NCBI GenBank assembly: GCA_030549205.1
Contig: JAUKTV010000003.1
Location: 1,798,001-1,862,000 of the forward strand
Direction of reading: 5' to 3'
DNA length: 64,000 nucleotides
Origin: Apiosordaria backusii
Lineage: Eukaryota > Ascomycota > Sordariomycetes > Sordariales > Lasiosphaeriaceae
Made by a program: the position numbers and the translations under genes. The stretch's first letter is position 1. Each line of letters begins with the position of its first letter. Shown here one piece after another: positions 1 to 11,564 of this stretch. Under the pieces are notes generated by a model. The model saw nothing but the letters and a program-made list of their open reading frames with translations, made no database searches and was not told where the DNA came from.

Positions 1-2120
1 GTTCGTTCCTGTGGAGTGCCTGAAAACCTGGCAATGTAACAGCCCCAAGCAGGTGATATAGCGGCCCTGTTGGAATTGAGCAAGAACCGGGAGCAAGTGC
101 CAGAGCTGGCACTTATCTTGTGGCACTCATTCGGTAAGACTACCCACTTCCATGTTTCTCTAGTTCTCTAGTAGGTTGTGCTGCTTCCGGAATTGGCGCG
201 CTAACAAGTTATCTCCAGGTGTGGCGAAACTGCTATGTTTAGAGGGCGAAAACATGTTAGTTAAATGGTTTATCAACTCGTTTTCAGAGAGGGTGGTTGG
301 AAAGGAGTCGGGTTTCCAGGGCACCTACCCGGCACCCAGGTCTGGAAGGGCAGTATCAAGTGTATAGAGTACATGTAAATACTTATCAAGTCGATTTCTC
401 TTGATACTCTGAGGATCTTGCATTTCTTCTGTGATCACCGTGAGGCAACTCGACTTCCTCAGTGTTTGGCTCATGCGAAACGGTACTAAAGGTTGAAGTC
501 CACCCAATTCCGGCGTGCTTCGGTGTCACAGTCGCTCTTCAAAGACATCGTCATAAATAATGCAACAGAACTGGCAGATGGTGGGAATTCTTCACTCATG
601 CTCACGTTCAATTTCCTCTCTAGAGGATCGAATGACCACTTTTAGGCCTTATGGTGTTTTTCAATGCAAAGAATATTCTTCACCATAAGATCTATCGTCC
701 GTCCGATCCCGAAACTGTGTTACTCAATGACGCTGACGTAGCGGACTCTGCATCACACAATCACCAAAGAGCTCAACACCTCGGCTCGCTGCCCCTCGGC
801 AATGAGATAGCTCCTGGCAGACCAGCCATGGGAATTTCAGTCCGACAGGAAGGCCTTAGCTCTGCCAGAGGCACAGCTGGACACCTGCCGGCAACAATGA
901 GCTCCTTCTTCTACTGACTGTCACCCCACACGATGAACGAGGTGTAGCCGATGAATCGTATGATTCTGCTCAACTGCCGCGTACCTTCTCCGTCGCCTTG
1001 CCACGGCCGCACGCTTTCCTGGCTGTTCAAAATTGCCTCACTCTCTTTCGGTCAGCAGGGCGAGTGATGACGCGCCTACAAGGGCCTCCGCCCCCGCCTG
1101 AAGAGGTGTGGGCCCTGTGATCTCGGTCCCGTCGCCTTTGCTCTGGGTTCCTATCCCTGGAAGTACTCGCTGGCTGGAGACCTGGCTACCTTAGGCAGGT
1201 ACCTAAGAGCATGGCGGGCTTTCTTCTTCTGCAAGGGCACTCGAACGTCGATCCTGTGAATGCCAATGGTTAAGGCCTTATCGATGTTGGGCACCTTCCG
1301 GATTACGAAGGATGTGAATGGTTTTGGCGTACGTCAAGACCACCTCTCAGCTGACGGATGCTGGTAGTGCTCGACCACTTCTCCACTTATTACCTGGTTA
1401 AGGGCTGAAGCACCTTCGAAGGTAGCTGGTCTCCCGGCCGAGATCTCAGCCATCACGTACCGCGGGGTGAACTCCTGTCCGATCGTGATAGGTAGAGGCT
1501 GGTTGGGCCTGTTCCGAATCTCCTCCAACATGAATGGAGGGTGGTACGAATCACGATTCGCCTGTTACTGTCTGGGTTTGCTTGTACCTCATCTGCTGTC
1601 TTCCTAGGCATTGCTTAGGGTACATGTAGTCATAGCCACTGTTCCATCGATCAGTTCCACCCATTGAACTTGCTCTGAGATCAAGACAGAAGCGAAGACA
1701 AGCAAGCCGCTGCTACCTAAGATTGGTTAGCTGGGTCATAGTTCTTGAATGATATGCTCAGTGTGATGATTCAACCTCTCAGGCCCAGCAGGAGCTGACC
1801 CACCCAGGGTATGAGCTGTGACGGCCCCAGGTTTGCTCATGCCTTGACGTACCTTCCCCGTCTCCCCCGTCCTTGCCCACACAAAACCTGTTGGGAAATT
1901 TGCTAGCCCTTTAGATTCCCCTCCGTCTCTGCTTCCATTACCACTACGAGTTCTACTATTTGTCCAGGATTCTCTTGTTCTTCTCATCTTCCACTTCAAA
2001 GATCATAACGCAGTTCATCCCAAAGCTGCTTGACGTTCGGCTCATTCAGGGCCTTGGCCAAGCTCCGCTATTCATTGACTCTCTTCTCGAATCCCATCCA
2101 CATTTTCACCATCAGAAAAG
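1..2120. other. gene-poor left end
   Basis: No gene can be supported here. Short open frames exist on both strands, but none shows a recognisable domain, a convincing splice structure or a start context. The last 150 bases are pyrimidine-rich and may be the promoter and leader of the small gene that begins at 2121. Confidence 0.5.
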
Positions 2121-2478
2121 ATGCCTCGAGCCCGCTACGGTGCACCCGTCGTCTTTCTGGACCTAGCCCTGCCAGAGCCGATCGAGTACTTTGTGCTGCC
2201 CACGGTGCTTGTGGTAGTGCTCCTCACCGTTTACCTACTCGGACCGCAGGCATCCTATGTGTTTTTGCCGAGTAAGTTGTTTTTCTTGCCTCCGTTCGAT
2301 TATTTCTACCTAGATGCTTCAATCTTGCTCCAGGACTGACTAGATTTCAGAATGGATTGTCGATGTGTTCCTGGCCCACTTCTTCCACATGCGTCCCACC
2401 GACGTCAGAATCTGGTGCTTGACAATCTACATTGTCTCGGGTCTGCTTGCTATTCGCAACTACCACTTTAACTGTTGA
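2121..2478 (+). CDS. small two-helix membrane protein, spliced
   Basis: I do not recognise the family. Exon 1 is 2121-2271 and exon 2 is 2351-2478, joined across an intron of 79 bases with a GTAAGT donor and a TTTCAG acceptor, giving 92 residues. The spliced frame is open throughout. Residues about 24-49 form a strongly hydrophobic segment (FVLPTVLVVVLLTVYLLG) and residues about 70-86 form a second (IWCLTIYIVSGLLAI), with a short polar linker containing HMRPTDVR between them. The two helices sit one on each exon, which supports the splice. It is the only convincing gene in the first 9 kb. The function and cell location beyond 'integral membrane' are unknown. Confidence 0.5.
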
Positions 2479-4866
2479 TGACTTGGCGGTAGACCATCTG
2501 CCGTGTAAGACACTTCTCTCCACTTTCCAGCATCAAGGGTGATATTTATGTCCTAACTTTGGCTTTAGTACCCCCACCAATATCATCTCTGGCGTTCGGG
2601 CTGCAAGCCAAACAGCACAGAACAACCTCACGAGATGAACAAGTCGGAGTTCGCAACTCCAAGGTGGTCAGTTTTGGAGGTTTTGGAGGTCTTGCGCTGG
2701 GAGGGGACACATGCAGAGGCAGTGGCTTCGCGAGTGTATGCATACCTTTTGGAAGTGTAATGCACAGTGGCATAGCTCGCCCGCCTTTTGTGGGTGTCTG
2801 ATGCGTCCACTATTGGTTCCAACAACCGTCTCGATATGGCTGCTCTCCCCTCGACTCCCATCTGTTACCACAGTCTGTTAGGTCACCAAATCCCTTGTCA
2901 CCCCTCCTCATTGCCATGACAGTTAGCTACCGCACTAGCAGCTTTGCGGCAGTGCTTTTCCTCTTCGCTGGTGGCGTTTGAGCTCTCCCCGTCGGTCGTC
3001 CCCAAGTTGAACCCCCTTCATACCAGCACTCTGGGCCTCAACCTCCTGTGCACCCGTCATTCCAGCAGTACGACGCCCGGCCAATGCAGACCCAAGGACC
3101 GAGGTGGTCACCGAGGCGCCTCTCAGCGCATATCTCCACCGGAACCGCTCACGAAACCAAGTATCCAATCATCACTCGCTGCCGCCCCTCAACCCCAACA
3201 ATGTCCGCCAGTCAGATCATCTACCAAGTCGACGAGCCTTTTGGGAAGCGTCGGCACCTGTCCGACCGCTGGCCTACAATATCCTCCCAGATTACGAGAC
3301 AGCCACGAGCGGACCGAGTACTCCTCAACCGGGATCACCGGAACGATCGCCACCACTTCGAGCAACTGAGCTGAGTCGGTCAGATAACACAGGTCTTGGG
3401 AGCATTCAATGGAACATCGTTTCTGGGAGTTTTGCAACTCTATCCCTCGGATAGAGGGCGCACCGGACCCGACAGGAGTGTCAGGCTCTTCCGACCATTA
3501 AACCCTATCTCCAGACACACTGTTTTCAGGGTGATAGACCGTTAAGAAGGAACGGTATCTAGGTTGGTGGCCTGTGGATGGACAGCAAGAAATACTACTT
3601 GCCTCAGGGCGCGCAGCTATCTCATCACAGTCAACATCAATCGCCGGATATTGCCGAAGGGTATGTTCCATGGACTTTTGTCTCACCTCGAAAACCGATG
3701 CCGGCCTGATCCTCGCCGAGTGCACTTGGAAGAACCCCGGATGATCGACGAGGCGCAAGTCTGGTCACAAGAGTAGGTAGAGGACTGTGTCTTGCTGACT
3801 CAAGCTCGAATTGATGATCTATGGTCTGTGTCCTATACAGATAGGGTCGGCAGGATGCTTCAGAGGAAGAACATCAACCTTCTCAGTCCCCCGCGAGTCA
3901 AACCACCAACGTGCGCAGGGACCAACGACAACAAGAGAAAGCAGCGGACGTCATCTGAAGTCGAGGCTTACGACCCCATGATCAGAGGGGACCTCACGCT
4001 TCTATACACCACGAGAGGGCGCTGTTCGGACTCGCCTGCCATCGCTCGAACTCGGACGACGCAAGGTTCTTCGCGCCCAACTGCAAGGGCAACCCACGCC
4101 CACTGGCATTTTTTACCTTCGAGACCCCTATAGTCAAAAGTCAGCAAAGTCAATCTATGTCGAACCTGAGCGCATGGCTTGCTTCTGGGTTCCTTCCGTT
4201 CACGGCTGGTATTTTTGCCTGGTCCGAGGTCAATCTTGTAGAATTGGGGGTTTTACGGCAAGCACCCGCACCACTCCATAGGGAGGCTACCTTAGTCACC
4301 ACACTCGGTGTGGACAGCAAGCCCTCTTCTCTTCATTGCAACCTGGTGGCTCTTCTCGAGGGCCCTCCATGCAGTCCCGAACGTCGTCCTCTCGGTCGAC
4401 ACCGATGAAACTGCCAGAGATCCCGCCGTGTCTGGATCGTCGCAGCAGCACACTCAGCGTCGAGGAACCGAAAGCCGCTCAGCTGGAATCATCGGCCTCG
4501 CAGTCGTCAACCTCACATCTTTCCGCCATTTCTCGGCTGCCTCACATCTGCGGGAGGTGGCCGACTTCTTTGCCAATCTGCCGTCACTGTTAATGCAAGA
4601 TCTCTTTTTGGAGGCCCCCTCCTATCTTCCCACCGTCCCTGTCAGTCACATACAGCTCCGCTTGCGCACGATGCTATTTATTCAAGCTTAGAGTTTCAGA
4701 TGCAAATCTGAAGCAGCGAGAATGACCCTGGTGAGGGAGTTTAGAGAGTACGGGGTGTTGTGCGAGTTTGGAGAAGAGCCCTGTACAGGCTCGAGAATGA
4801 CTTGATCGTCTTCCGAGGCAACGACCACGAAGCCTCTGGCCATGGCGGCCAGCACGCCAGGGCAGG

Positions 4867-4897
4867 CAGATGAGCCAGAGTCCGGCTTGGCTGACCC
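4867..4897 (+). repeat. 31-base dispersed repeat, copy 1
   Basis: These 31 bases, starting CAGATGAGCCAGAG, recur exactly at 28683-28713, and the first 15 recur at 29425-29439. The bases just upstream (GCACGCCAGGGC) also recur before position 28203. In one frame the repeat reads DEPESGLADP, so it may be a relic of a coding element. Confidence 0.7.
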
Positions 4898-5267
4898 CGG
4901 TTTTGGTGCGTTTGGCTAAAAGTCGACTCACTGCTCAAAGGAACAGTCGTACTACTGGGGAGGGGGACTAGAAGAAGGAACATATTCGCAAGGCTGTCAA
5001 TCTTACTTGCAGTACCTGTTCTTTTATCCACAGCGTGAATGACTAAGGGAATCATGGGAACCATCAACAAGAATAACTTCCCCACGTTCAAAGCGACTCG
5101 TGCGTCACTGCCACACAAGGTGTTATCTTGGTCTTGAGACGGCGCTGTTGTCTCTGGAAAGCAGCGGCCGCCGTTACTGGCAGGACTCTTGCACCCTGAG
5201 AACCCAGGATTGGTTTTGGATTCCGACAAGTGCCAGAGGGTTGGGGTGATTCTGCGAGATCAACCGA

Positions 5268-5288
5268 GTATAGGATGATCTGAGTCTT
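5268..5288 (+). repeat. 21-base sequence repeated at 6236-6256
   Basis: The sequence beginning GATCAACCGAGTATAGG occurs exactly here and at 6236-6256, about 970 bases apart and in the same orientation. Nothing on either side is obviously shared, so this is a short relic of a duplication or of a common repeat. Confidence 0.65.
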
Positions 5289-6287
5289 GACTGAGCATCA
5301 CCGACCACCTACACGGCACCCAGATCTCGAAGACACTGGGCCTCACAGGTTGCTGAGGAATAAAAGGGTGCCGTCATTGCTGTTGTTTGACGGTGGAGTC
5401 GTTGAATACCATGCAGTGAGTATATCTTCCCCATTAATGACCTAGGCCTTTGGTTCCACATCTCGACTTTATCAATCAGCAATCTAACATCTGACAGGAA
5501 ACAGGCGACCGTGACACCATTTTGGTCAAGACTTCGAAACGAGCGAATGGTCACGACGTCGTTCGGCCGTGGCTCGTTACTAGGCGCATCCGCTTTCCCC
5601 TTCTGAGTCCCCAGAGTGCTGTCGACAGGCGGGAGCGAAGCGCTGAGCGCCCGAACACACAACCTCGGGGAGTATCAAGCCGTCGATGAAGGCAGGACAC
5701 CACGATGTTTTGGCCGCTTTGGCGACTTTCTGACGCAGCGCTGTTTGAGGCCAGTCGAGGCAACACTCTCAATTTGTCGATGGATCCCTTCGGCTGCCAT
5801 GTGGTTCAGAAAGGCTTCAGCTTTTGCTGGGAAATCTAGGCGAAGAAGGGTTTACCCTCAGCAGATCGTAACAGTAAGGCTACTCTACTGCTTAGGTACG
5901 AGACAGGTTTACGCGGCGAGGTCAGCTGCAAAGGATTGAGTCCGGCGCGTGCTAATATTACAATACGCGAAATACCGCAGTCTACTTCGATGGCGACAAG
6001 AGAGGATTTCTGTGGCTCTCGTCTGGTAGCACACAGGCGTCCTGGGCGACTTCAAACAAGATTTAGCGGTTTCTCTGCGACGAAATCTTCACTGCGCCTT
6101 TGAACTCTTGGAGTATCGCCGGTTCCGCACCGATGAGTACAACAGGTGCTTTCGGTGTTGTGACTAGTTGACAATGGGATAGCTACCAAGCGGGAACGGG
6201 AAGAGCAACGGTGATGGGAGAAAGATTGATGCTACGATCAACCGAGTATAGGATGAATGCCCGAATCCTACTCATCCTCGTTGGTCT

Positions 6288-6349
6288 CCCTCGCACACTC
6301 ACCAAATGGCATGCCGTTCCCTCGCACACTCACCAAATGGCATGCCGTT
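6288..6349 (+). repeat. perfect 31-base tandem duplication
   Basis: Two identical 31-base units, each beginning CCCTCGCACACTCACC, lie head to tail at 6288-6318 and 6319-6349. Perfect identity means the duplication is recent or recently homogenised. The second copy of the 21-base repeat lies just upstream. Confidence 0.9.
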
Positions 6350-7220
6350 CTTCAACAGGCAAGCCCGGAGTTATTTCAGCTTGTGAGGAGGACTTGGAGG
6401 CTAGTGCCCGTTTCCAGCGTCATCCGCTCGACCCAACGACATAGGTATCAGCATCCAGTCACAACCTTCCAAGTTCTCGACATCCTCGTCTCGTCGTCAT
6501 GCGGACCAGCCTATCGTTGCAGTTTGGTTTCAACCGCACTACCAGGTATCTTCCTTGGCCAAACGGTGGCCTAGGGTGCGTGGACATAGTGCCTTGTCCC
6601 CTGGTCTTCCGATTTCATGTCTCTCCATGGGAATCGATTGCACCTCGACCTCCCCAGCGTACCCCCCACTCATGGCCTGAACTCGCAGGCTTCGAGCAAG
6701 GTAGTCCTACGGTCCACCTTCAAATGGTCTGATGAGGTTGACCAAGCCTGGTTCCGAAGAACCTGCCTAATACCTGGCCATCACAGACGCTGATGCTTGT
6801 CTCGAACAACGCTGCACCAGCCTGATTTAGTACTATTCTATTGGAAGTGCGGTCATGTCTCGACACCACTGATTGAGATTCATGCTTCTCGACTGCCCTC
6901 TGCTGCTACCTGGGCTCAATTTATCTCAAATGGGACGAGTCACATAATGTTCGCCTGGTCTTTGGCGGCCCATCCCCATGAAAGCAGGATAATCGCCGCC
7001 ACCGTCGTGTTCTCCGTCATCGCCCTTCCCAGCTCGTCCTCATCAGCAACAGCCAAACAAAACCTTGCCGCCACGTACCACCGCCTTTCCCTTTTTTTCC
7101 GACTTCCCTTGTCCACCTTATTCTATGAACCCGAGGTTGTTCATCTTGGAGATATGCTGCGGTTATGAGCGACCTGGTGTGAGAATTATTCCCTCCCGTG
7201 GATTCTCAAGGGATGTCGAG

Positions 7221-7293
7221 TGCGCACCGAAGAGCAATAAGAGCAGCAGCAGCCGCCGCAAGAATTCCCCGCCCAGCAGCAGCAGCAAGCAGC
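7221..7293 (+). repeat. AGC-rich trinucleotide tract
   Basis: An impure run of AGC/AGCAGC units (polySer, polyAla or polyGln depending on frame) interrupted by CGCCGC and CCCGCC. No open frame with other support runs through it. Confidence 0.6.
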
Positions 7294-9215
7294 AAGTATG
7301 GAAGAGCAACGCTACTCCAGCCTCTCTAGCTTCAACCCCAGGTTCTATTGCCCGCGACGATCAACCCGGCCATGCTCTCACAACTGCCACCAGCGAGCCC
7401 AGAAGATCAACAAAACAACGCGCACCACGCAACCTTCAATCCCAATGGGGATCACGAACCCCGACCGCTACGTGCCGCAAACACCGCCTCAGAACACCAC
7501 GGCCCAACATTACTAGAACAGGCTACCTTTGAGTATCTCTACTCAATATACTTATCCAGTATACTTTTCGAGTATATCTTGAAAATATCTCTTTTGGGAC
7601 AGCGCCCCGAGGCAAATCATATGCGAAGTAGGTCTTGACTTGTCACTGCCATTTGCTGGAAACCAGTCTAACATTATCTTACCCACAGCGACCGGAAAAG
7701 ACTTGGTAGTAGATGACTGCTACAGGTCATATCTCTACCCGACTGGGCCACTCTTCCGCTTCTTGATCTTTTCCCCGCGATCCCTCTCCAACAGTTTGCG
7801 TGCATACCTCCAGCACTCGGCTAAGGTGACGGCGCCATCACGCTTGGGAGATGCCTCTCTTCACCCTTCCCGGTCCTACCGCCAAGATGAGGAGGCCCCC
7901 ACCCGCTCTCGTGGGGCTAACCCTCACCCCAGCACAAATCAGTCCCAATCTGTGATCGTATATTCGTCCGATCCGCCACTAACGAAGCGGTGATGAGCCA
8001 TTCAATCGGCAGTAGCTACAGGCGGTGTGTGCAAAGGGCATTAGGCGCAGTGTGGACTCTGCCTGATCAAGTTTGGCACCCAGACAGATCCCGAATCAGA
8101 GGGATGTGGCTGGGGGTGGGACGATAGGGGGGCCGATAGGAGGTGTACGATACTGTGTATTGGGTGGTGTATGATTACGATGCCAGATCCCTTCGCCGTC
8201 GCTCCCCGCGAAGGAGACCCGGCCGGTTTGACAACGGCCCTCCATCTCCTTCACCCCGGCCGCGATTCGGTTGGTGAAGTCGAGCATAACAGCATCGGAT
8301 GAATGGAAGAGATGTGTTCTGGAAAGAGCGGGTGGCTGTTGGAGAGAAATGGGAGCACGTATCACAGTGGTCTGCCGCCGCCGCCAATCCGGACCAACGA
8401 GTATAATATTGGTGCTTATGGTACGGCGGGAACAGATGGAGACGATGTAGAAATATTGTAGGGTTTCTGCCTGTGTGATAGTGTAAGATAATTCGGAGCT
8501 GTACTTCTACTAGAAGTCGAGCATACCAGTATCAGTTGAATGAACGAGAATGGGTTTTGTGAAGAATAGATGGCTTTCTTGTTGTGTGGTAGAGTTTGTA
8601 TTGGAAGTTTTGGATTAAATCATATAAGGTACCAACATAGTTCCATACACTGTCTTGGGGGTCTCTATCTGTGAGATCAGTTTCTTAGCCCTACGACAGA
8701 TGGAAAAGCCCAAGCCCAAGCCCTGCATTACGTCTCGCCGTAGCTGCTTGTTACTCTGAGCATGACAAGTGCCAAGCCAAATACATAACCTTCCGCAGCT
8801 GACAGTAAATGTATCGAGCATGGGACGATGTCGAAAATCATTCTCTGTATTTGTTGTGGTTCATGTTCTCGTTACCTACACTGTCTGTCTTTCACATGGC
8901 TCCCAGTTAGTGTCACCACACCAAAGACGACGAAAGGCACTCTGTAAAATTCATCAATCATATTCATTACCCATATCTCCTATCTCGTCATGTACCTTAT
9001 CCAAAACCCATAGCGCCAAACCTTTCCAGATGCCCATGTGCGAAAAAGAAAAAAGCAAAACCCGACCCAAATATGCCGCTATTTGATGCTCTCATGATAA
9101 AAATAAACCCCAGCCAGAAAAAGAAAAAGACCCATATTTAGGTAGTTTCTGGCAATCTGTACAGAGAAATGAAACAAACCCCTTTTTCTTCACCCACTCC
9201 CCTCGGCTAGGTACC

Positions 9216-11564
9216 TTAGGTAGCCGAAGCAGCCGAACTCCCCACCTCCTCTGCAGCCGCGGCATCCAGCTCCCTAGCCATCATCATAAAATGATTCGAC
9301 ACCTTCCCCGTCATCGCCCTCTGCGGACTCCCCGCTCTGCTCTGGCCAGCAGGCATGCTCATCGTCCTCGCCCTCCTCGACCCCGGCCTAGCAATCAGCT
9401 TCGGCCTCGGCGGCCTGCTCTCATCCAGCGCCGGCCTCGCCTGCTCCTTTGAGATGACCAAGCCCTGCGTGATGGACATCAGCTCGCCGTTCTCGACGCA
9501 GCACATGCTCGGCCAGACAACCAGTAAGATCTCATCTGGGTCCACCTCGCCTTCGAATTCATCTTGCTCGTGGACGCTGTGCAGACTCCTGTTGTCGTCC
9601 CCACCGCTGTTTCCATTCTCAAGTTTATCCCCGGGAAGTGTACCCGCTGCACTGACGGTGCGAATAGAAGGCGGGATAGGCACGTTGGACGCCTCTGCCA
9701 GCGCGCTTTCCAACCTCTCGTCGATGCTCGTAGGGATTTCCTCATCGGTCAAGACCGCCTTTTCGTTTTCGATCGCTTCGGCAAATTCGGGCAGGTCGAG
9801 GACCTGCCAGTCGAAGTCGTCGTAGGGAGGGCCGAAGTAGGGCTCGATTTTCATGTTGGCTACTTGGATGCGCATCCACTGCTCGCAGGCGAGGCGGCAG
9901 GCGGCTTCGAGGCCGGTGCAAAAGGCTTCGAATTGGAGGGCGGTGAGGAGGTGCTGGACTAGCCAGGATACCTCGCGAACTACGGTCTTGACTCGGCGGG
10001 CGGCTTGCTCGAGCTGGCGCTCGGGCATCATGCTTAGCATGGTTGCTCGGAAATGGGCTTCACGGGCTGGGTCGTCGTCTTCGAGGGCGCGGAGGAACTT
10101 GACGAGGGTTTCGTCGTCGTCTTCGAGGAGGTAGTTGGGGCGGAAGACGTGCCTGTGTAGCGCGCGGGAGAGGATGGCTAGCACGGCGGAAATCCGCATG
10201 CCCTTGGCGGCGGGGGTGTTGGATTGGGGGAGGGGGATTTGGAGCTGGGTGGCCATTTTGAGGTAGGGGGAGGTGCGGAGGTTGGTCCAGCAGGAGGCGT
10301 CGGAGAGGATGGAGTCATCGATGTCGTGGCGGAAGGAGGTTTCGACTAGGGTGACGATGGTGGTCCAGATCTTGTCGAGGACGGAGACGTAGGTGTCCTC
10401 GCTGTCGTGTTGGAGCTCGATGCGGTACTGTTCGAGGTCGGCGAGCTTGTGGCTGGTGACTTCGAGGTTGTGCTCGGTTTCTTCGAGGCGGATTTGGAGG
10501 TCTTGACCGTGGGCTTCGGCTTTTTCTGCGCGGTCGGTTTCGGTGGTGAGTTTGCCGTGGAGATCGTCGATTTGGTTGTTCTTTTCCTCGATTATCTGCT
10601 GGAGGGAGGTGATCTGCTCCTCTGCGGCTCGGAGTGACTCCTGGAGGCTGGTGATCTCCTTGTTTTTCTCTTGAAGTGTCGCTTCGAGACTGGCGATCTG
10701 TTGTTTCGCGGCCTCAAGCTCCTCCTCTAGCCTCTTCTTCTCGGTCTCCAATCCCTCAACCTTCTCCTTGAGCGCGAGGATTGCGGCCTCATTATCGGCC
10801 TTGAGCTGCTCCAGCTCGGCCTTTGCCTTCTCAAGCGCAGCAACATTCCCTTTAAGCCCTTCAATTTCGGTCTCATGATCCGCCTGAACCTTCTCCAGCC
10901 AAGCCTTCGCCTCAGAGAGCGCAGCAATCGTCCCCGCGGCCACCACAGCAGCAGCCGCCGCCGCCTCTTCATTCGCCTTCTTCTCCTCCTCCACCGCCAG
11001 CTTCGCCGCCTCCAGGTCATTGTACTGCTTCGTCGTAAGCGCCTTAAGCTCCGACAATTCTAGCTTCTTCAACGACTCCAGATCGGCATACTCCTGCTCC
11101 TTCCTCGCCTTGAGATCCGCGTACTCCAACGTCGTCAGCTCCCTCAAATCGGCATACTTCTTTGCCGCTGCCTCTGCCGCCGCCGTCGCGGCTTCAATCT
11201 CCTCATCTAGCGCTCTGTGTGCCGCTTCCAAATCCGTTTCTAACCTTGTTCGCGTGGCGGTGAGCTGGAAGATCTCCTGGACTTTTTCCTGCACAACTAG
11301 TTCCATCTCTCGTCGCTCTTTGACGAGGATGGCCTTTTGGTCTTCGAGCTCATTGCGGAATTTGCGGTATTCTTCCAGGAGTACTTGGTGGGAGGTTGAT
11401 AGCTGGTTATTTTGCTCCTTGACAAAGAGGAATTCACTGAACACGTCGGCGACGAGCTTGTAGTTTGGGTCTGAGGTCAAGTCCCGGATGGCGCGGACCA
11501 GGCCATCAACCGCCTGGGCAGGGTCGGCGTCTGGGTGCTGGGGGTGGTGAGCGTGAGAGCCCAT
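9216..11564 (-). CDS. long coiled-coil protein with helical C-terminal region
   Basis: A single uninterrupted frame of 782 residues starts at the first ATG after a promoter-like gap. Residues about 50-395 are a continuous coiled coil rich in E, K, A and L, including near-repeats of YADL followed by charged residues (about 135-185) and an alanine-rich stretch (about 200-215). Residues about 395-590 are predicted helical but not coiled coil, with hydrophobic patches and two Cys-containing segments. A short acidic stretch ending in DPDEILLVVWPSMCCVENGE follows (about 675-700), then a basic, Ser/Pro-rich disordered tail. This layout suits a cytoskeletal, trafficking or scaffold protein. I recall similar fungal proteins annotated only as coiled-coil or Mei5-like, and I would not assign a function. 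It is the strongest single-exon gene in the left third. Confidence 0.85.
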   Translation of the reverse strand: MGSHAHHPQHPDADPAQAVDGLVRAIRDLTSDPNYKLVADVFSEFLFVKEQNNQLSTSHQVLLEEYRKFRNELEDQKAILVKERREMELVVQEKVQEIFQLTATRTRLETDLEAAHRALDEEIEAATAAAEAAAKKYADLRELTTLEYADLKARKEQEYADLESLKKLELSELKALTTKQYNDLEAAKLAVEEEKKANEEAAAAAAVVAAGTIAALSEAKAWLEKVQADHETEIEGLKGNVAALEKAKAELEQLKADNEAAILALKEKVEGLETEKKRLEEELEAAKQQIASLEATLQEKNKEITSLQESLRAAEEQITSLQQIIEEKNNQIDDLHGKLTTETDRAEKAEAHGQDLQIRLEETEHNLEVTSHKLADLEQYRIELQHDSEDTYVSVLDKIWTTIVTLVETSFRHDIDDSILSDASCWTNLRTSPYLKMATQLQIPLPQSNTPAAKGMRISAVLAILSRALHRHVFRPNYLLEDDDETLVKFLRALEDDDPAREAHFRATMLSMMPERQLEQAARRVKTVVREVSWLVQHLLTALQFEAFCTGLEAACRLACEQWMRIQVANMKIEPYFGPPYDDFDWQVLDLPEFAEAIENEKAVLTDEEIPTSIDERLESALAEASNVPIPPSIRTVSAAGTLPGDKLENGNSGGDDNRSLHSVHEQDEFEGEVDPDEILLVVWPSMCCVENGELMSITQGLVISKEQARPALDESRPPRPKLIARPGSRRARTMSMPAGQSRAGSPQRAMTGKVSNHFMMMARELDAAAAEEVGSSAASAT

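Larger units (their letters stand above)
2479..9215. other. gene-poor region with short repeats
   Basis: No gene is supported in this 6.7 kb. Several moderately long frames (for example 3104-3454 and 7065-7532) are proline- and serine-rich without domains and are interrupted on all sides. The stretch holds one copy of a 31-base dispersed repeat (4867), a 21-base sequence present twice (5268 and 6236), a perfect 31-base tandem duplication (6288) and an AGC-rich tract (7221-7293). Two imperfectly similar segments near 8275 and 8513 share GAAGTCGAGCATA. It looks like old intergenic DNA or decayed coding sequence. Confidence 0.5.

Noticed and set aside
1334..1531. Minus-strand frame of 65 residues with protein-like composition
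   Set aside because: No start context, domain or neighbouring exon supports it; the length is within chance for this GC content.
2944..4691. Series of overlapping Pro/Ser-rich frames suggestive of a decayed gene
   Set aside because: No frame or splice chain gives recognised family sequence, and stops interrupt every combination I tried.
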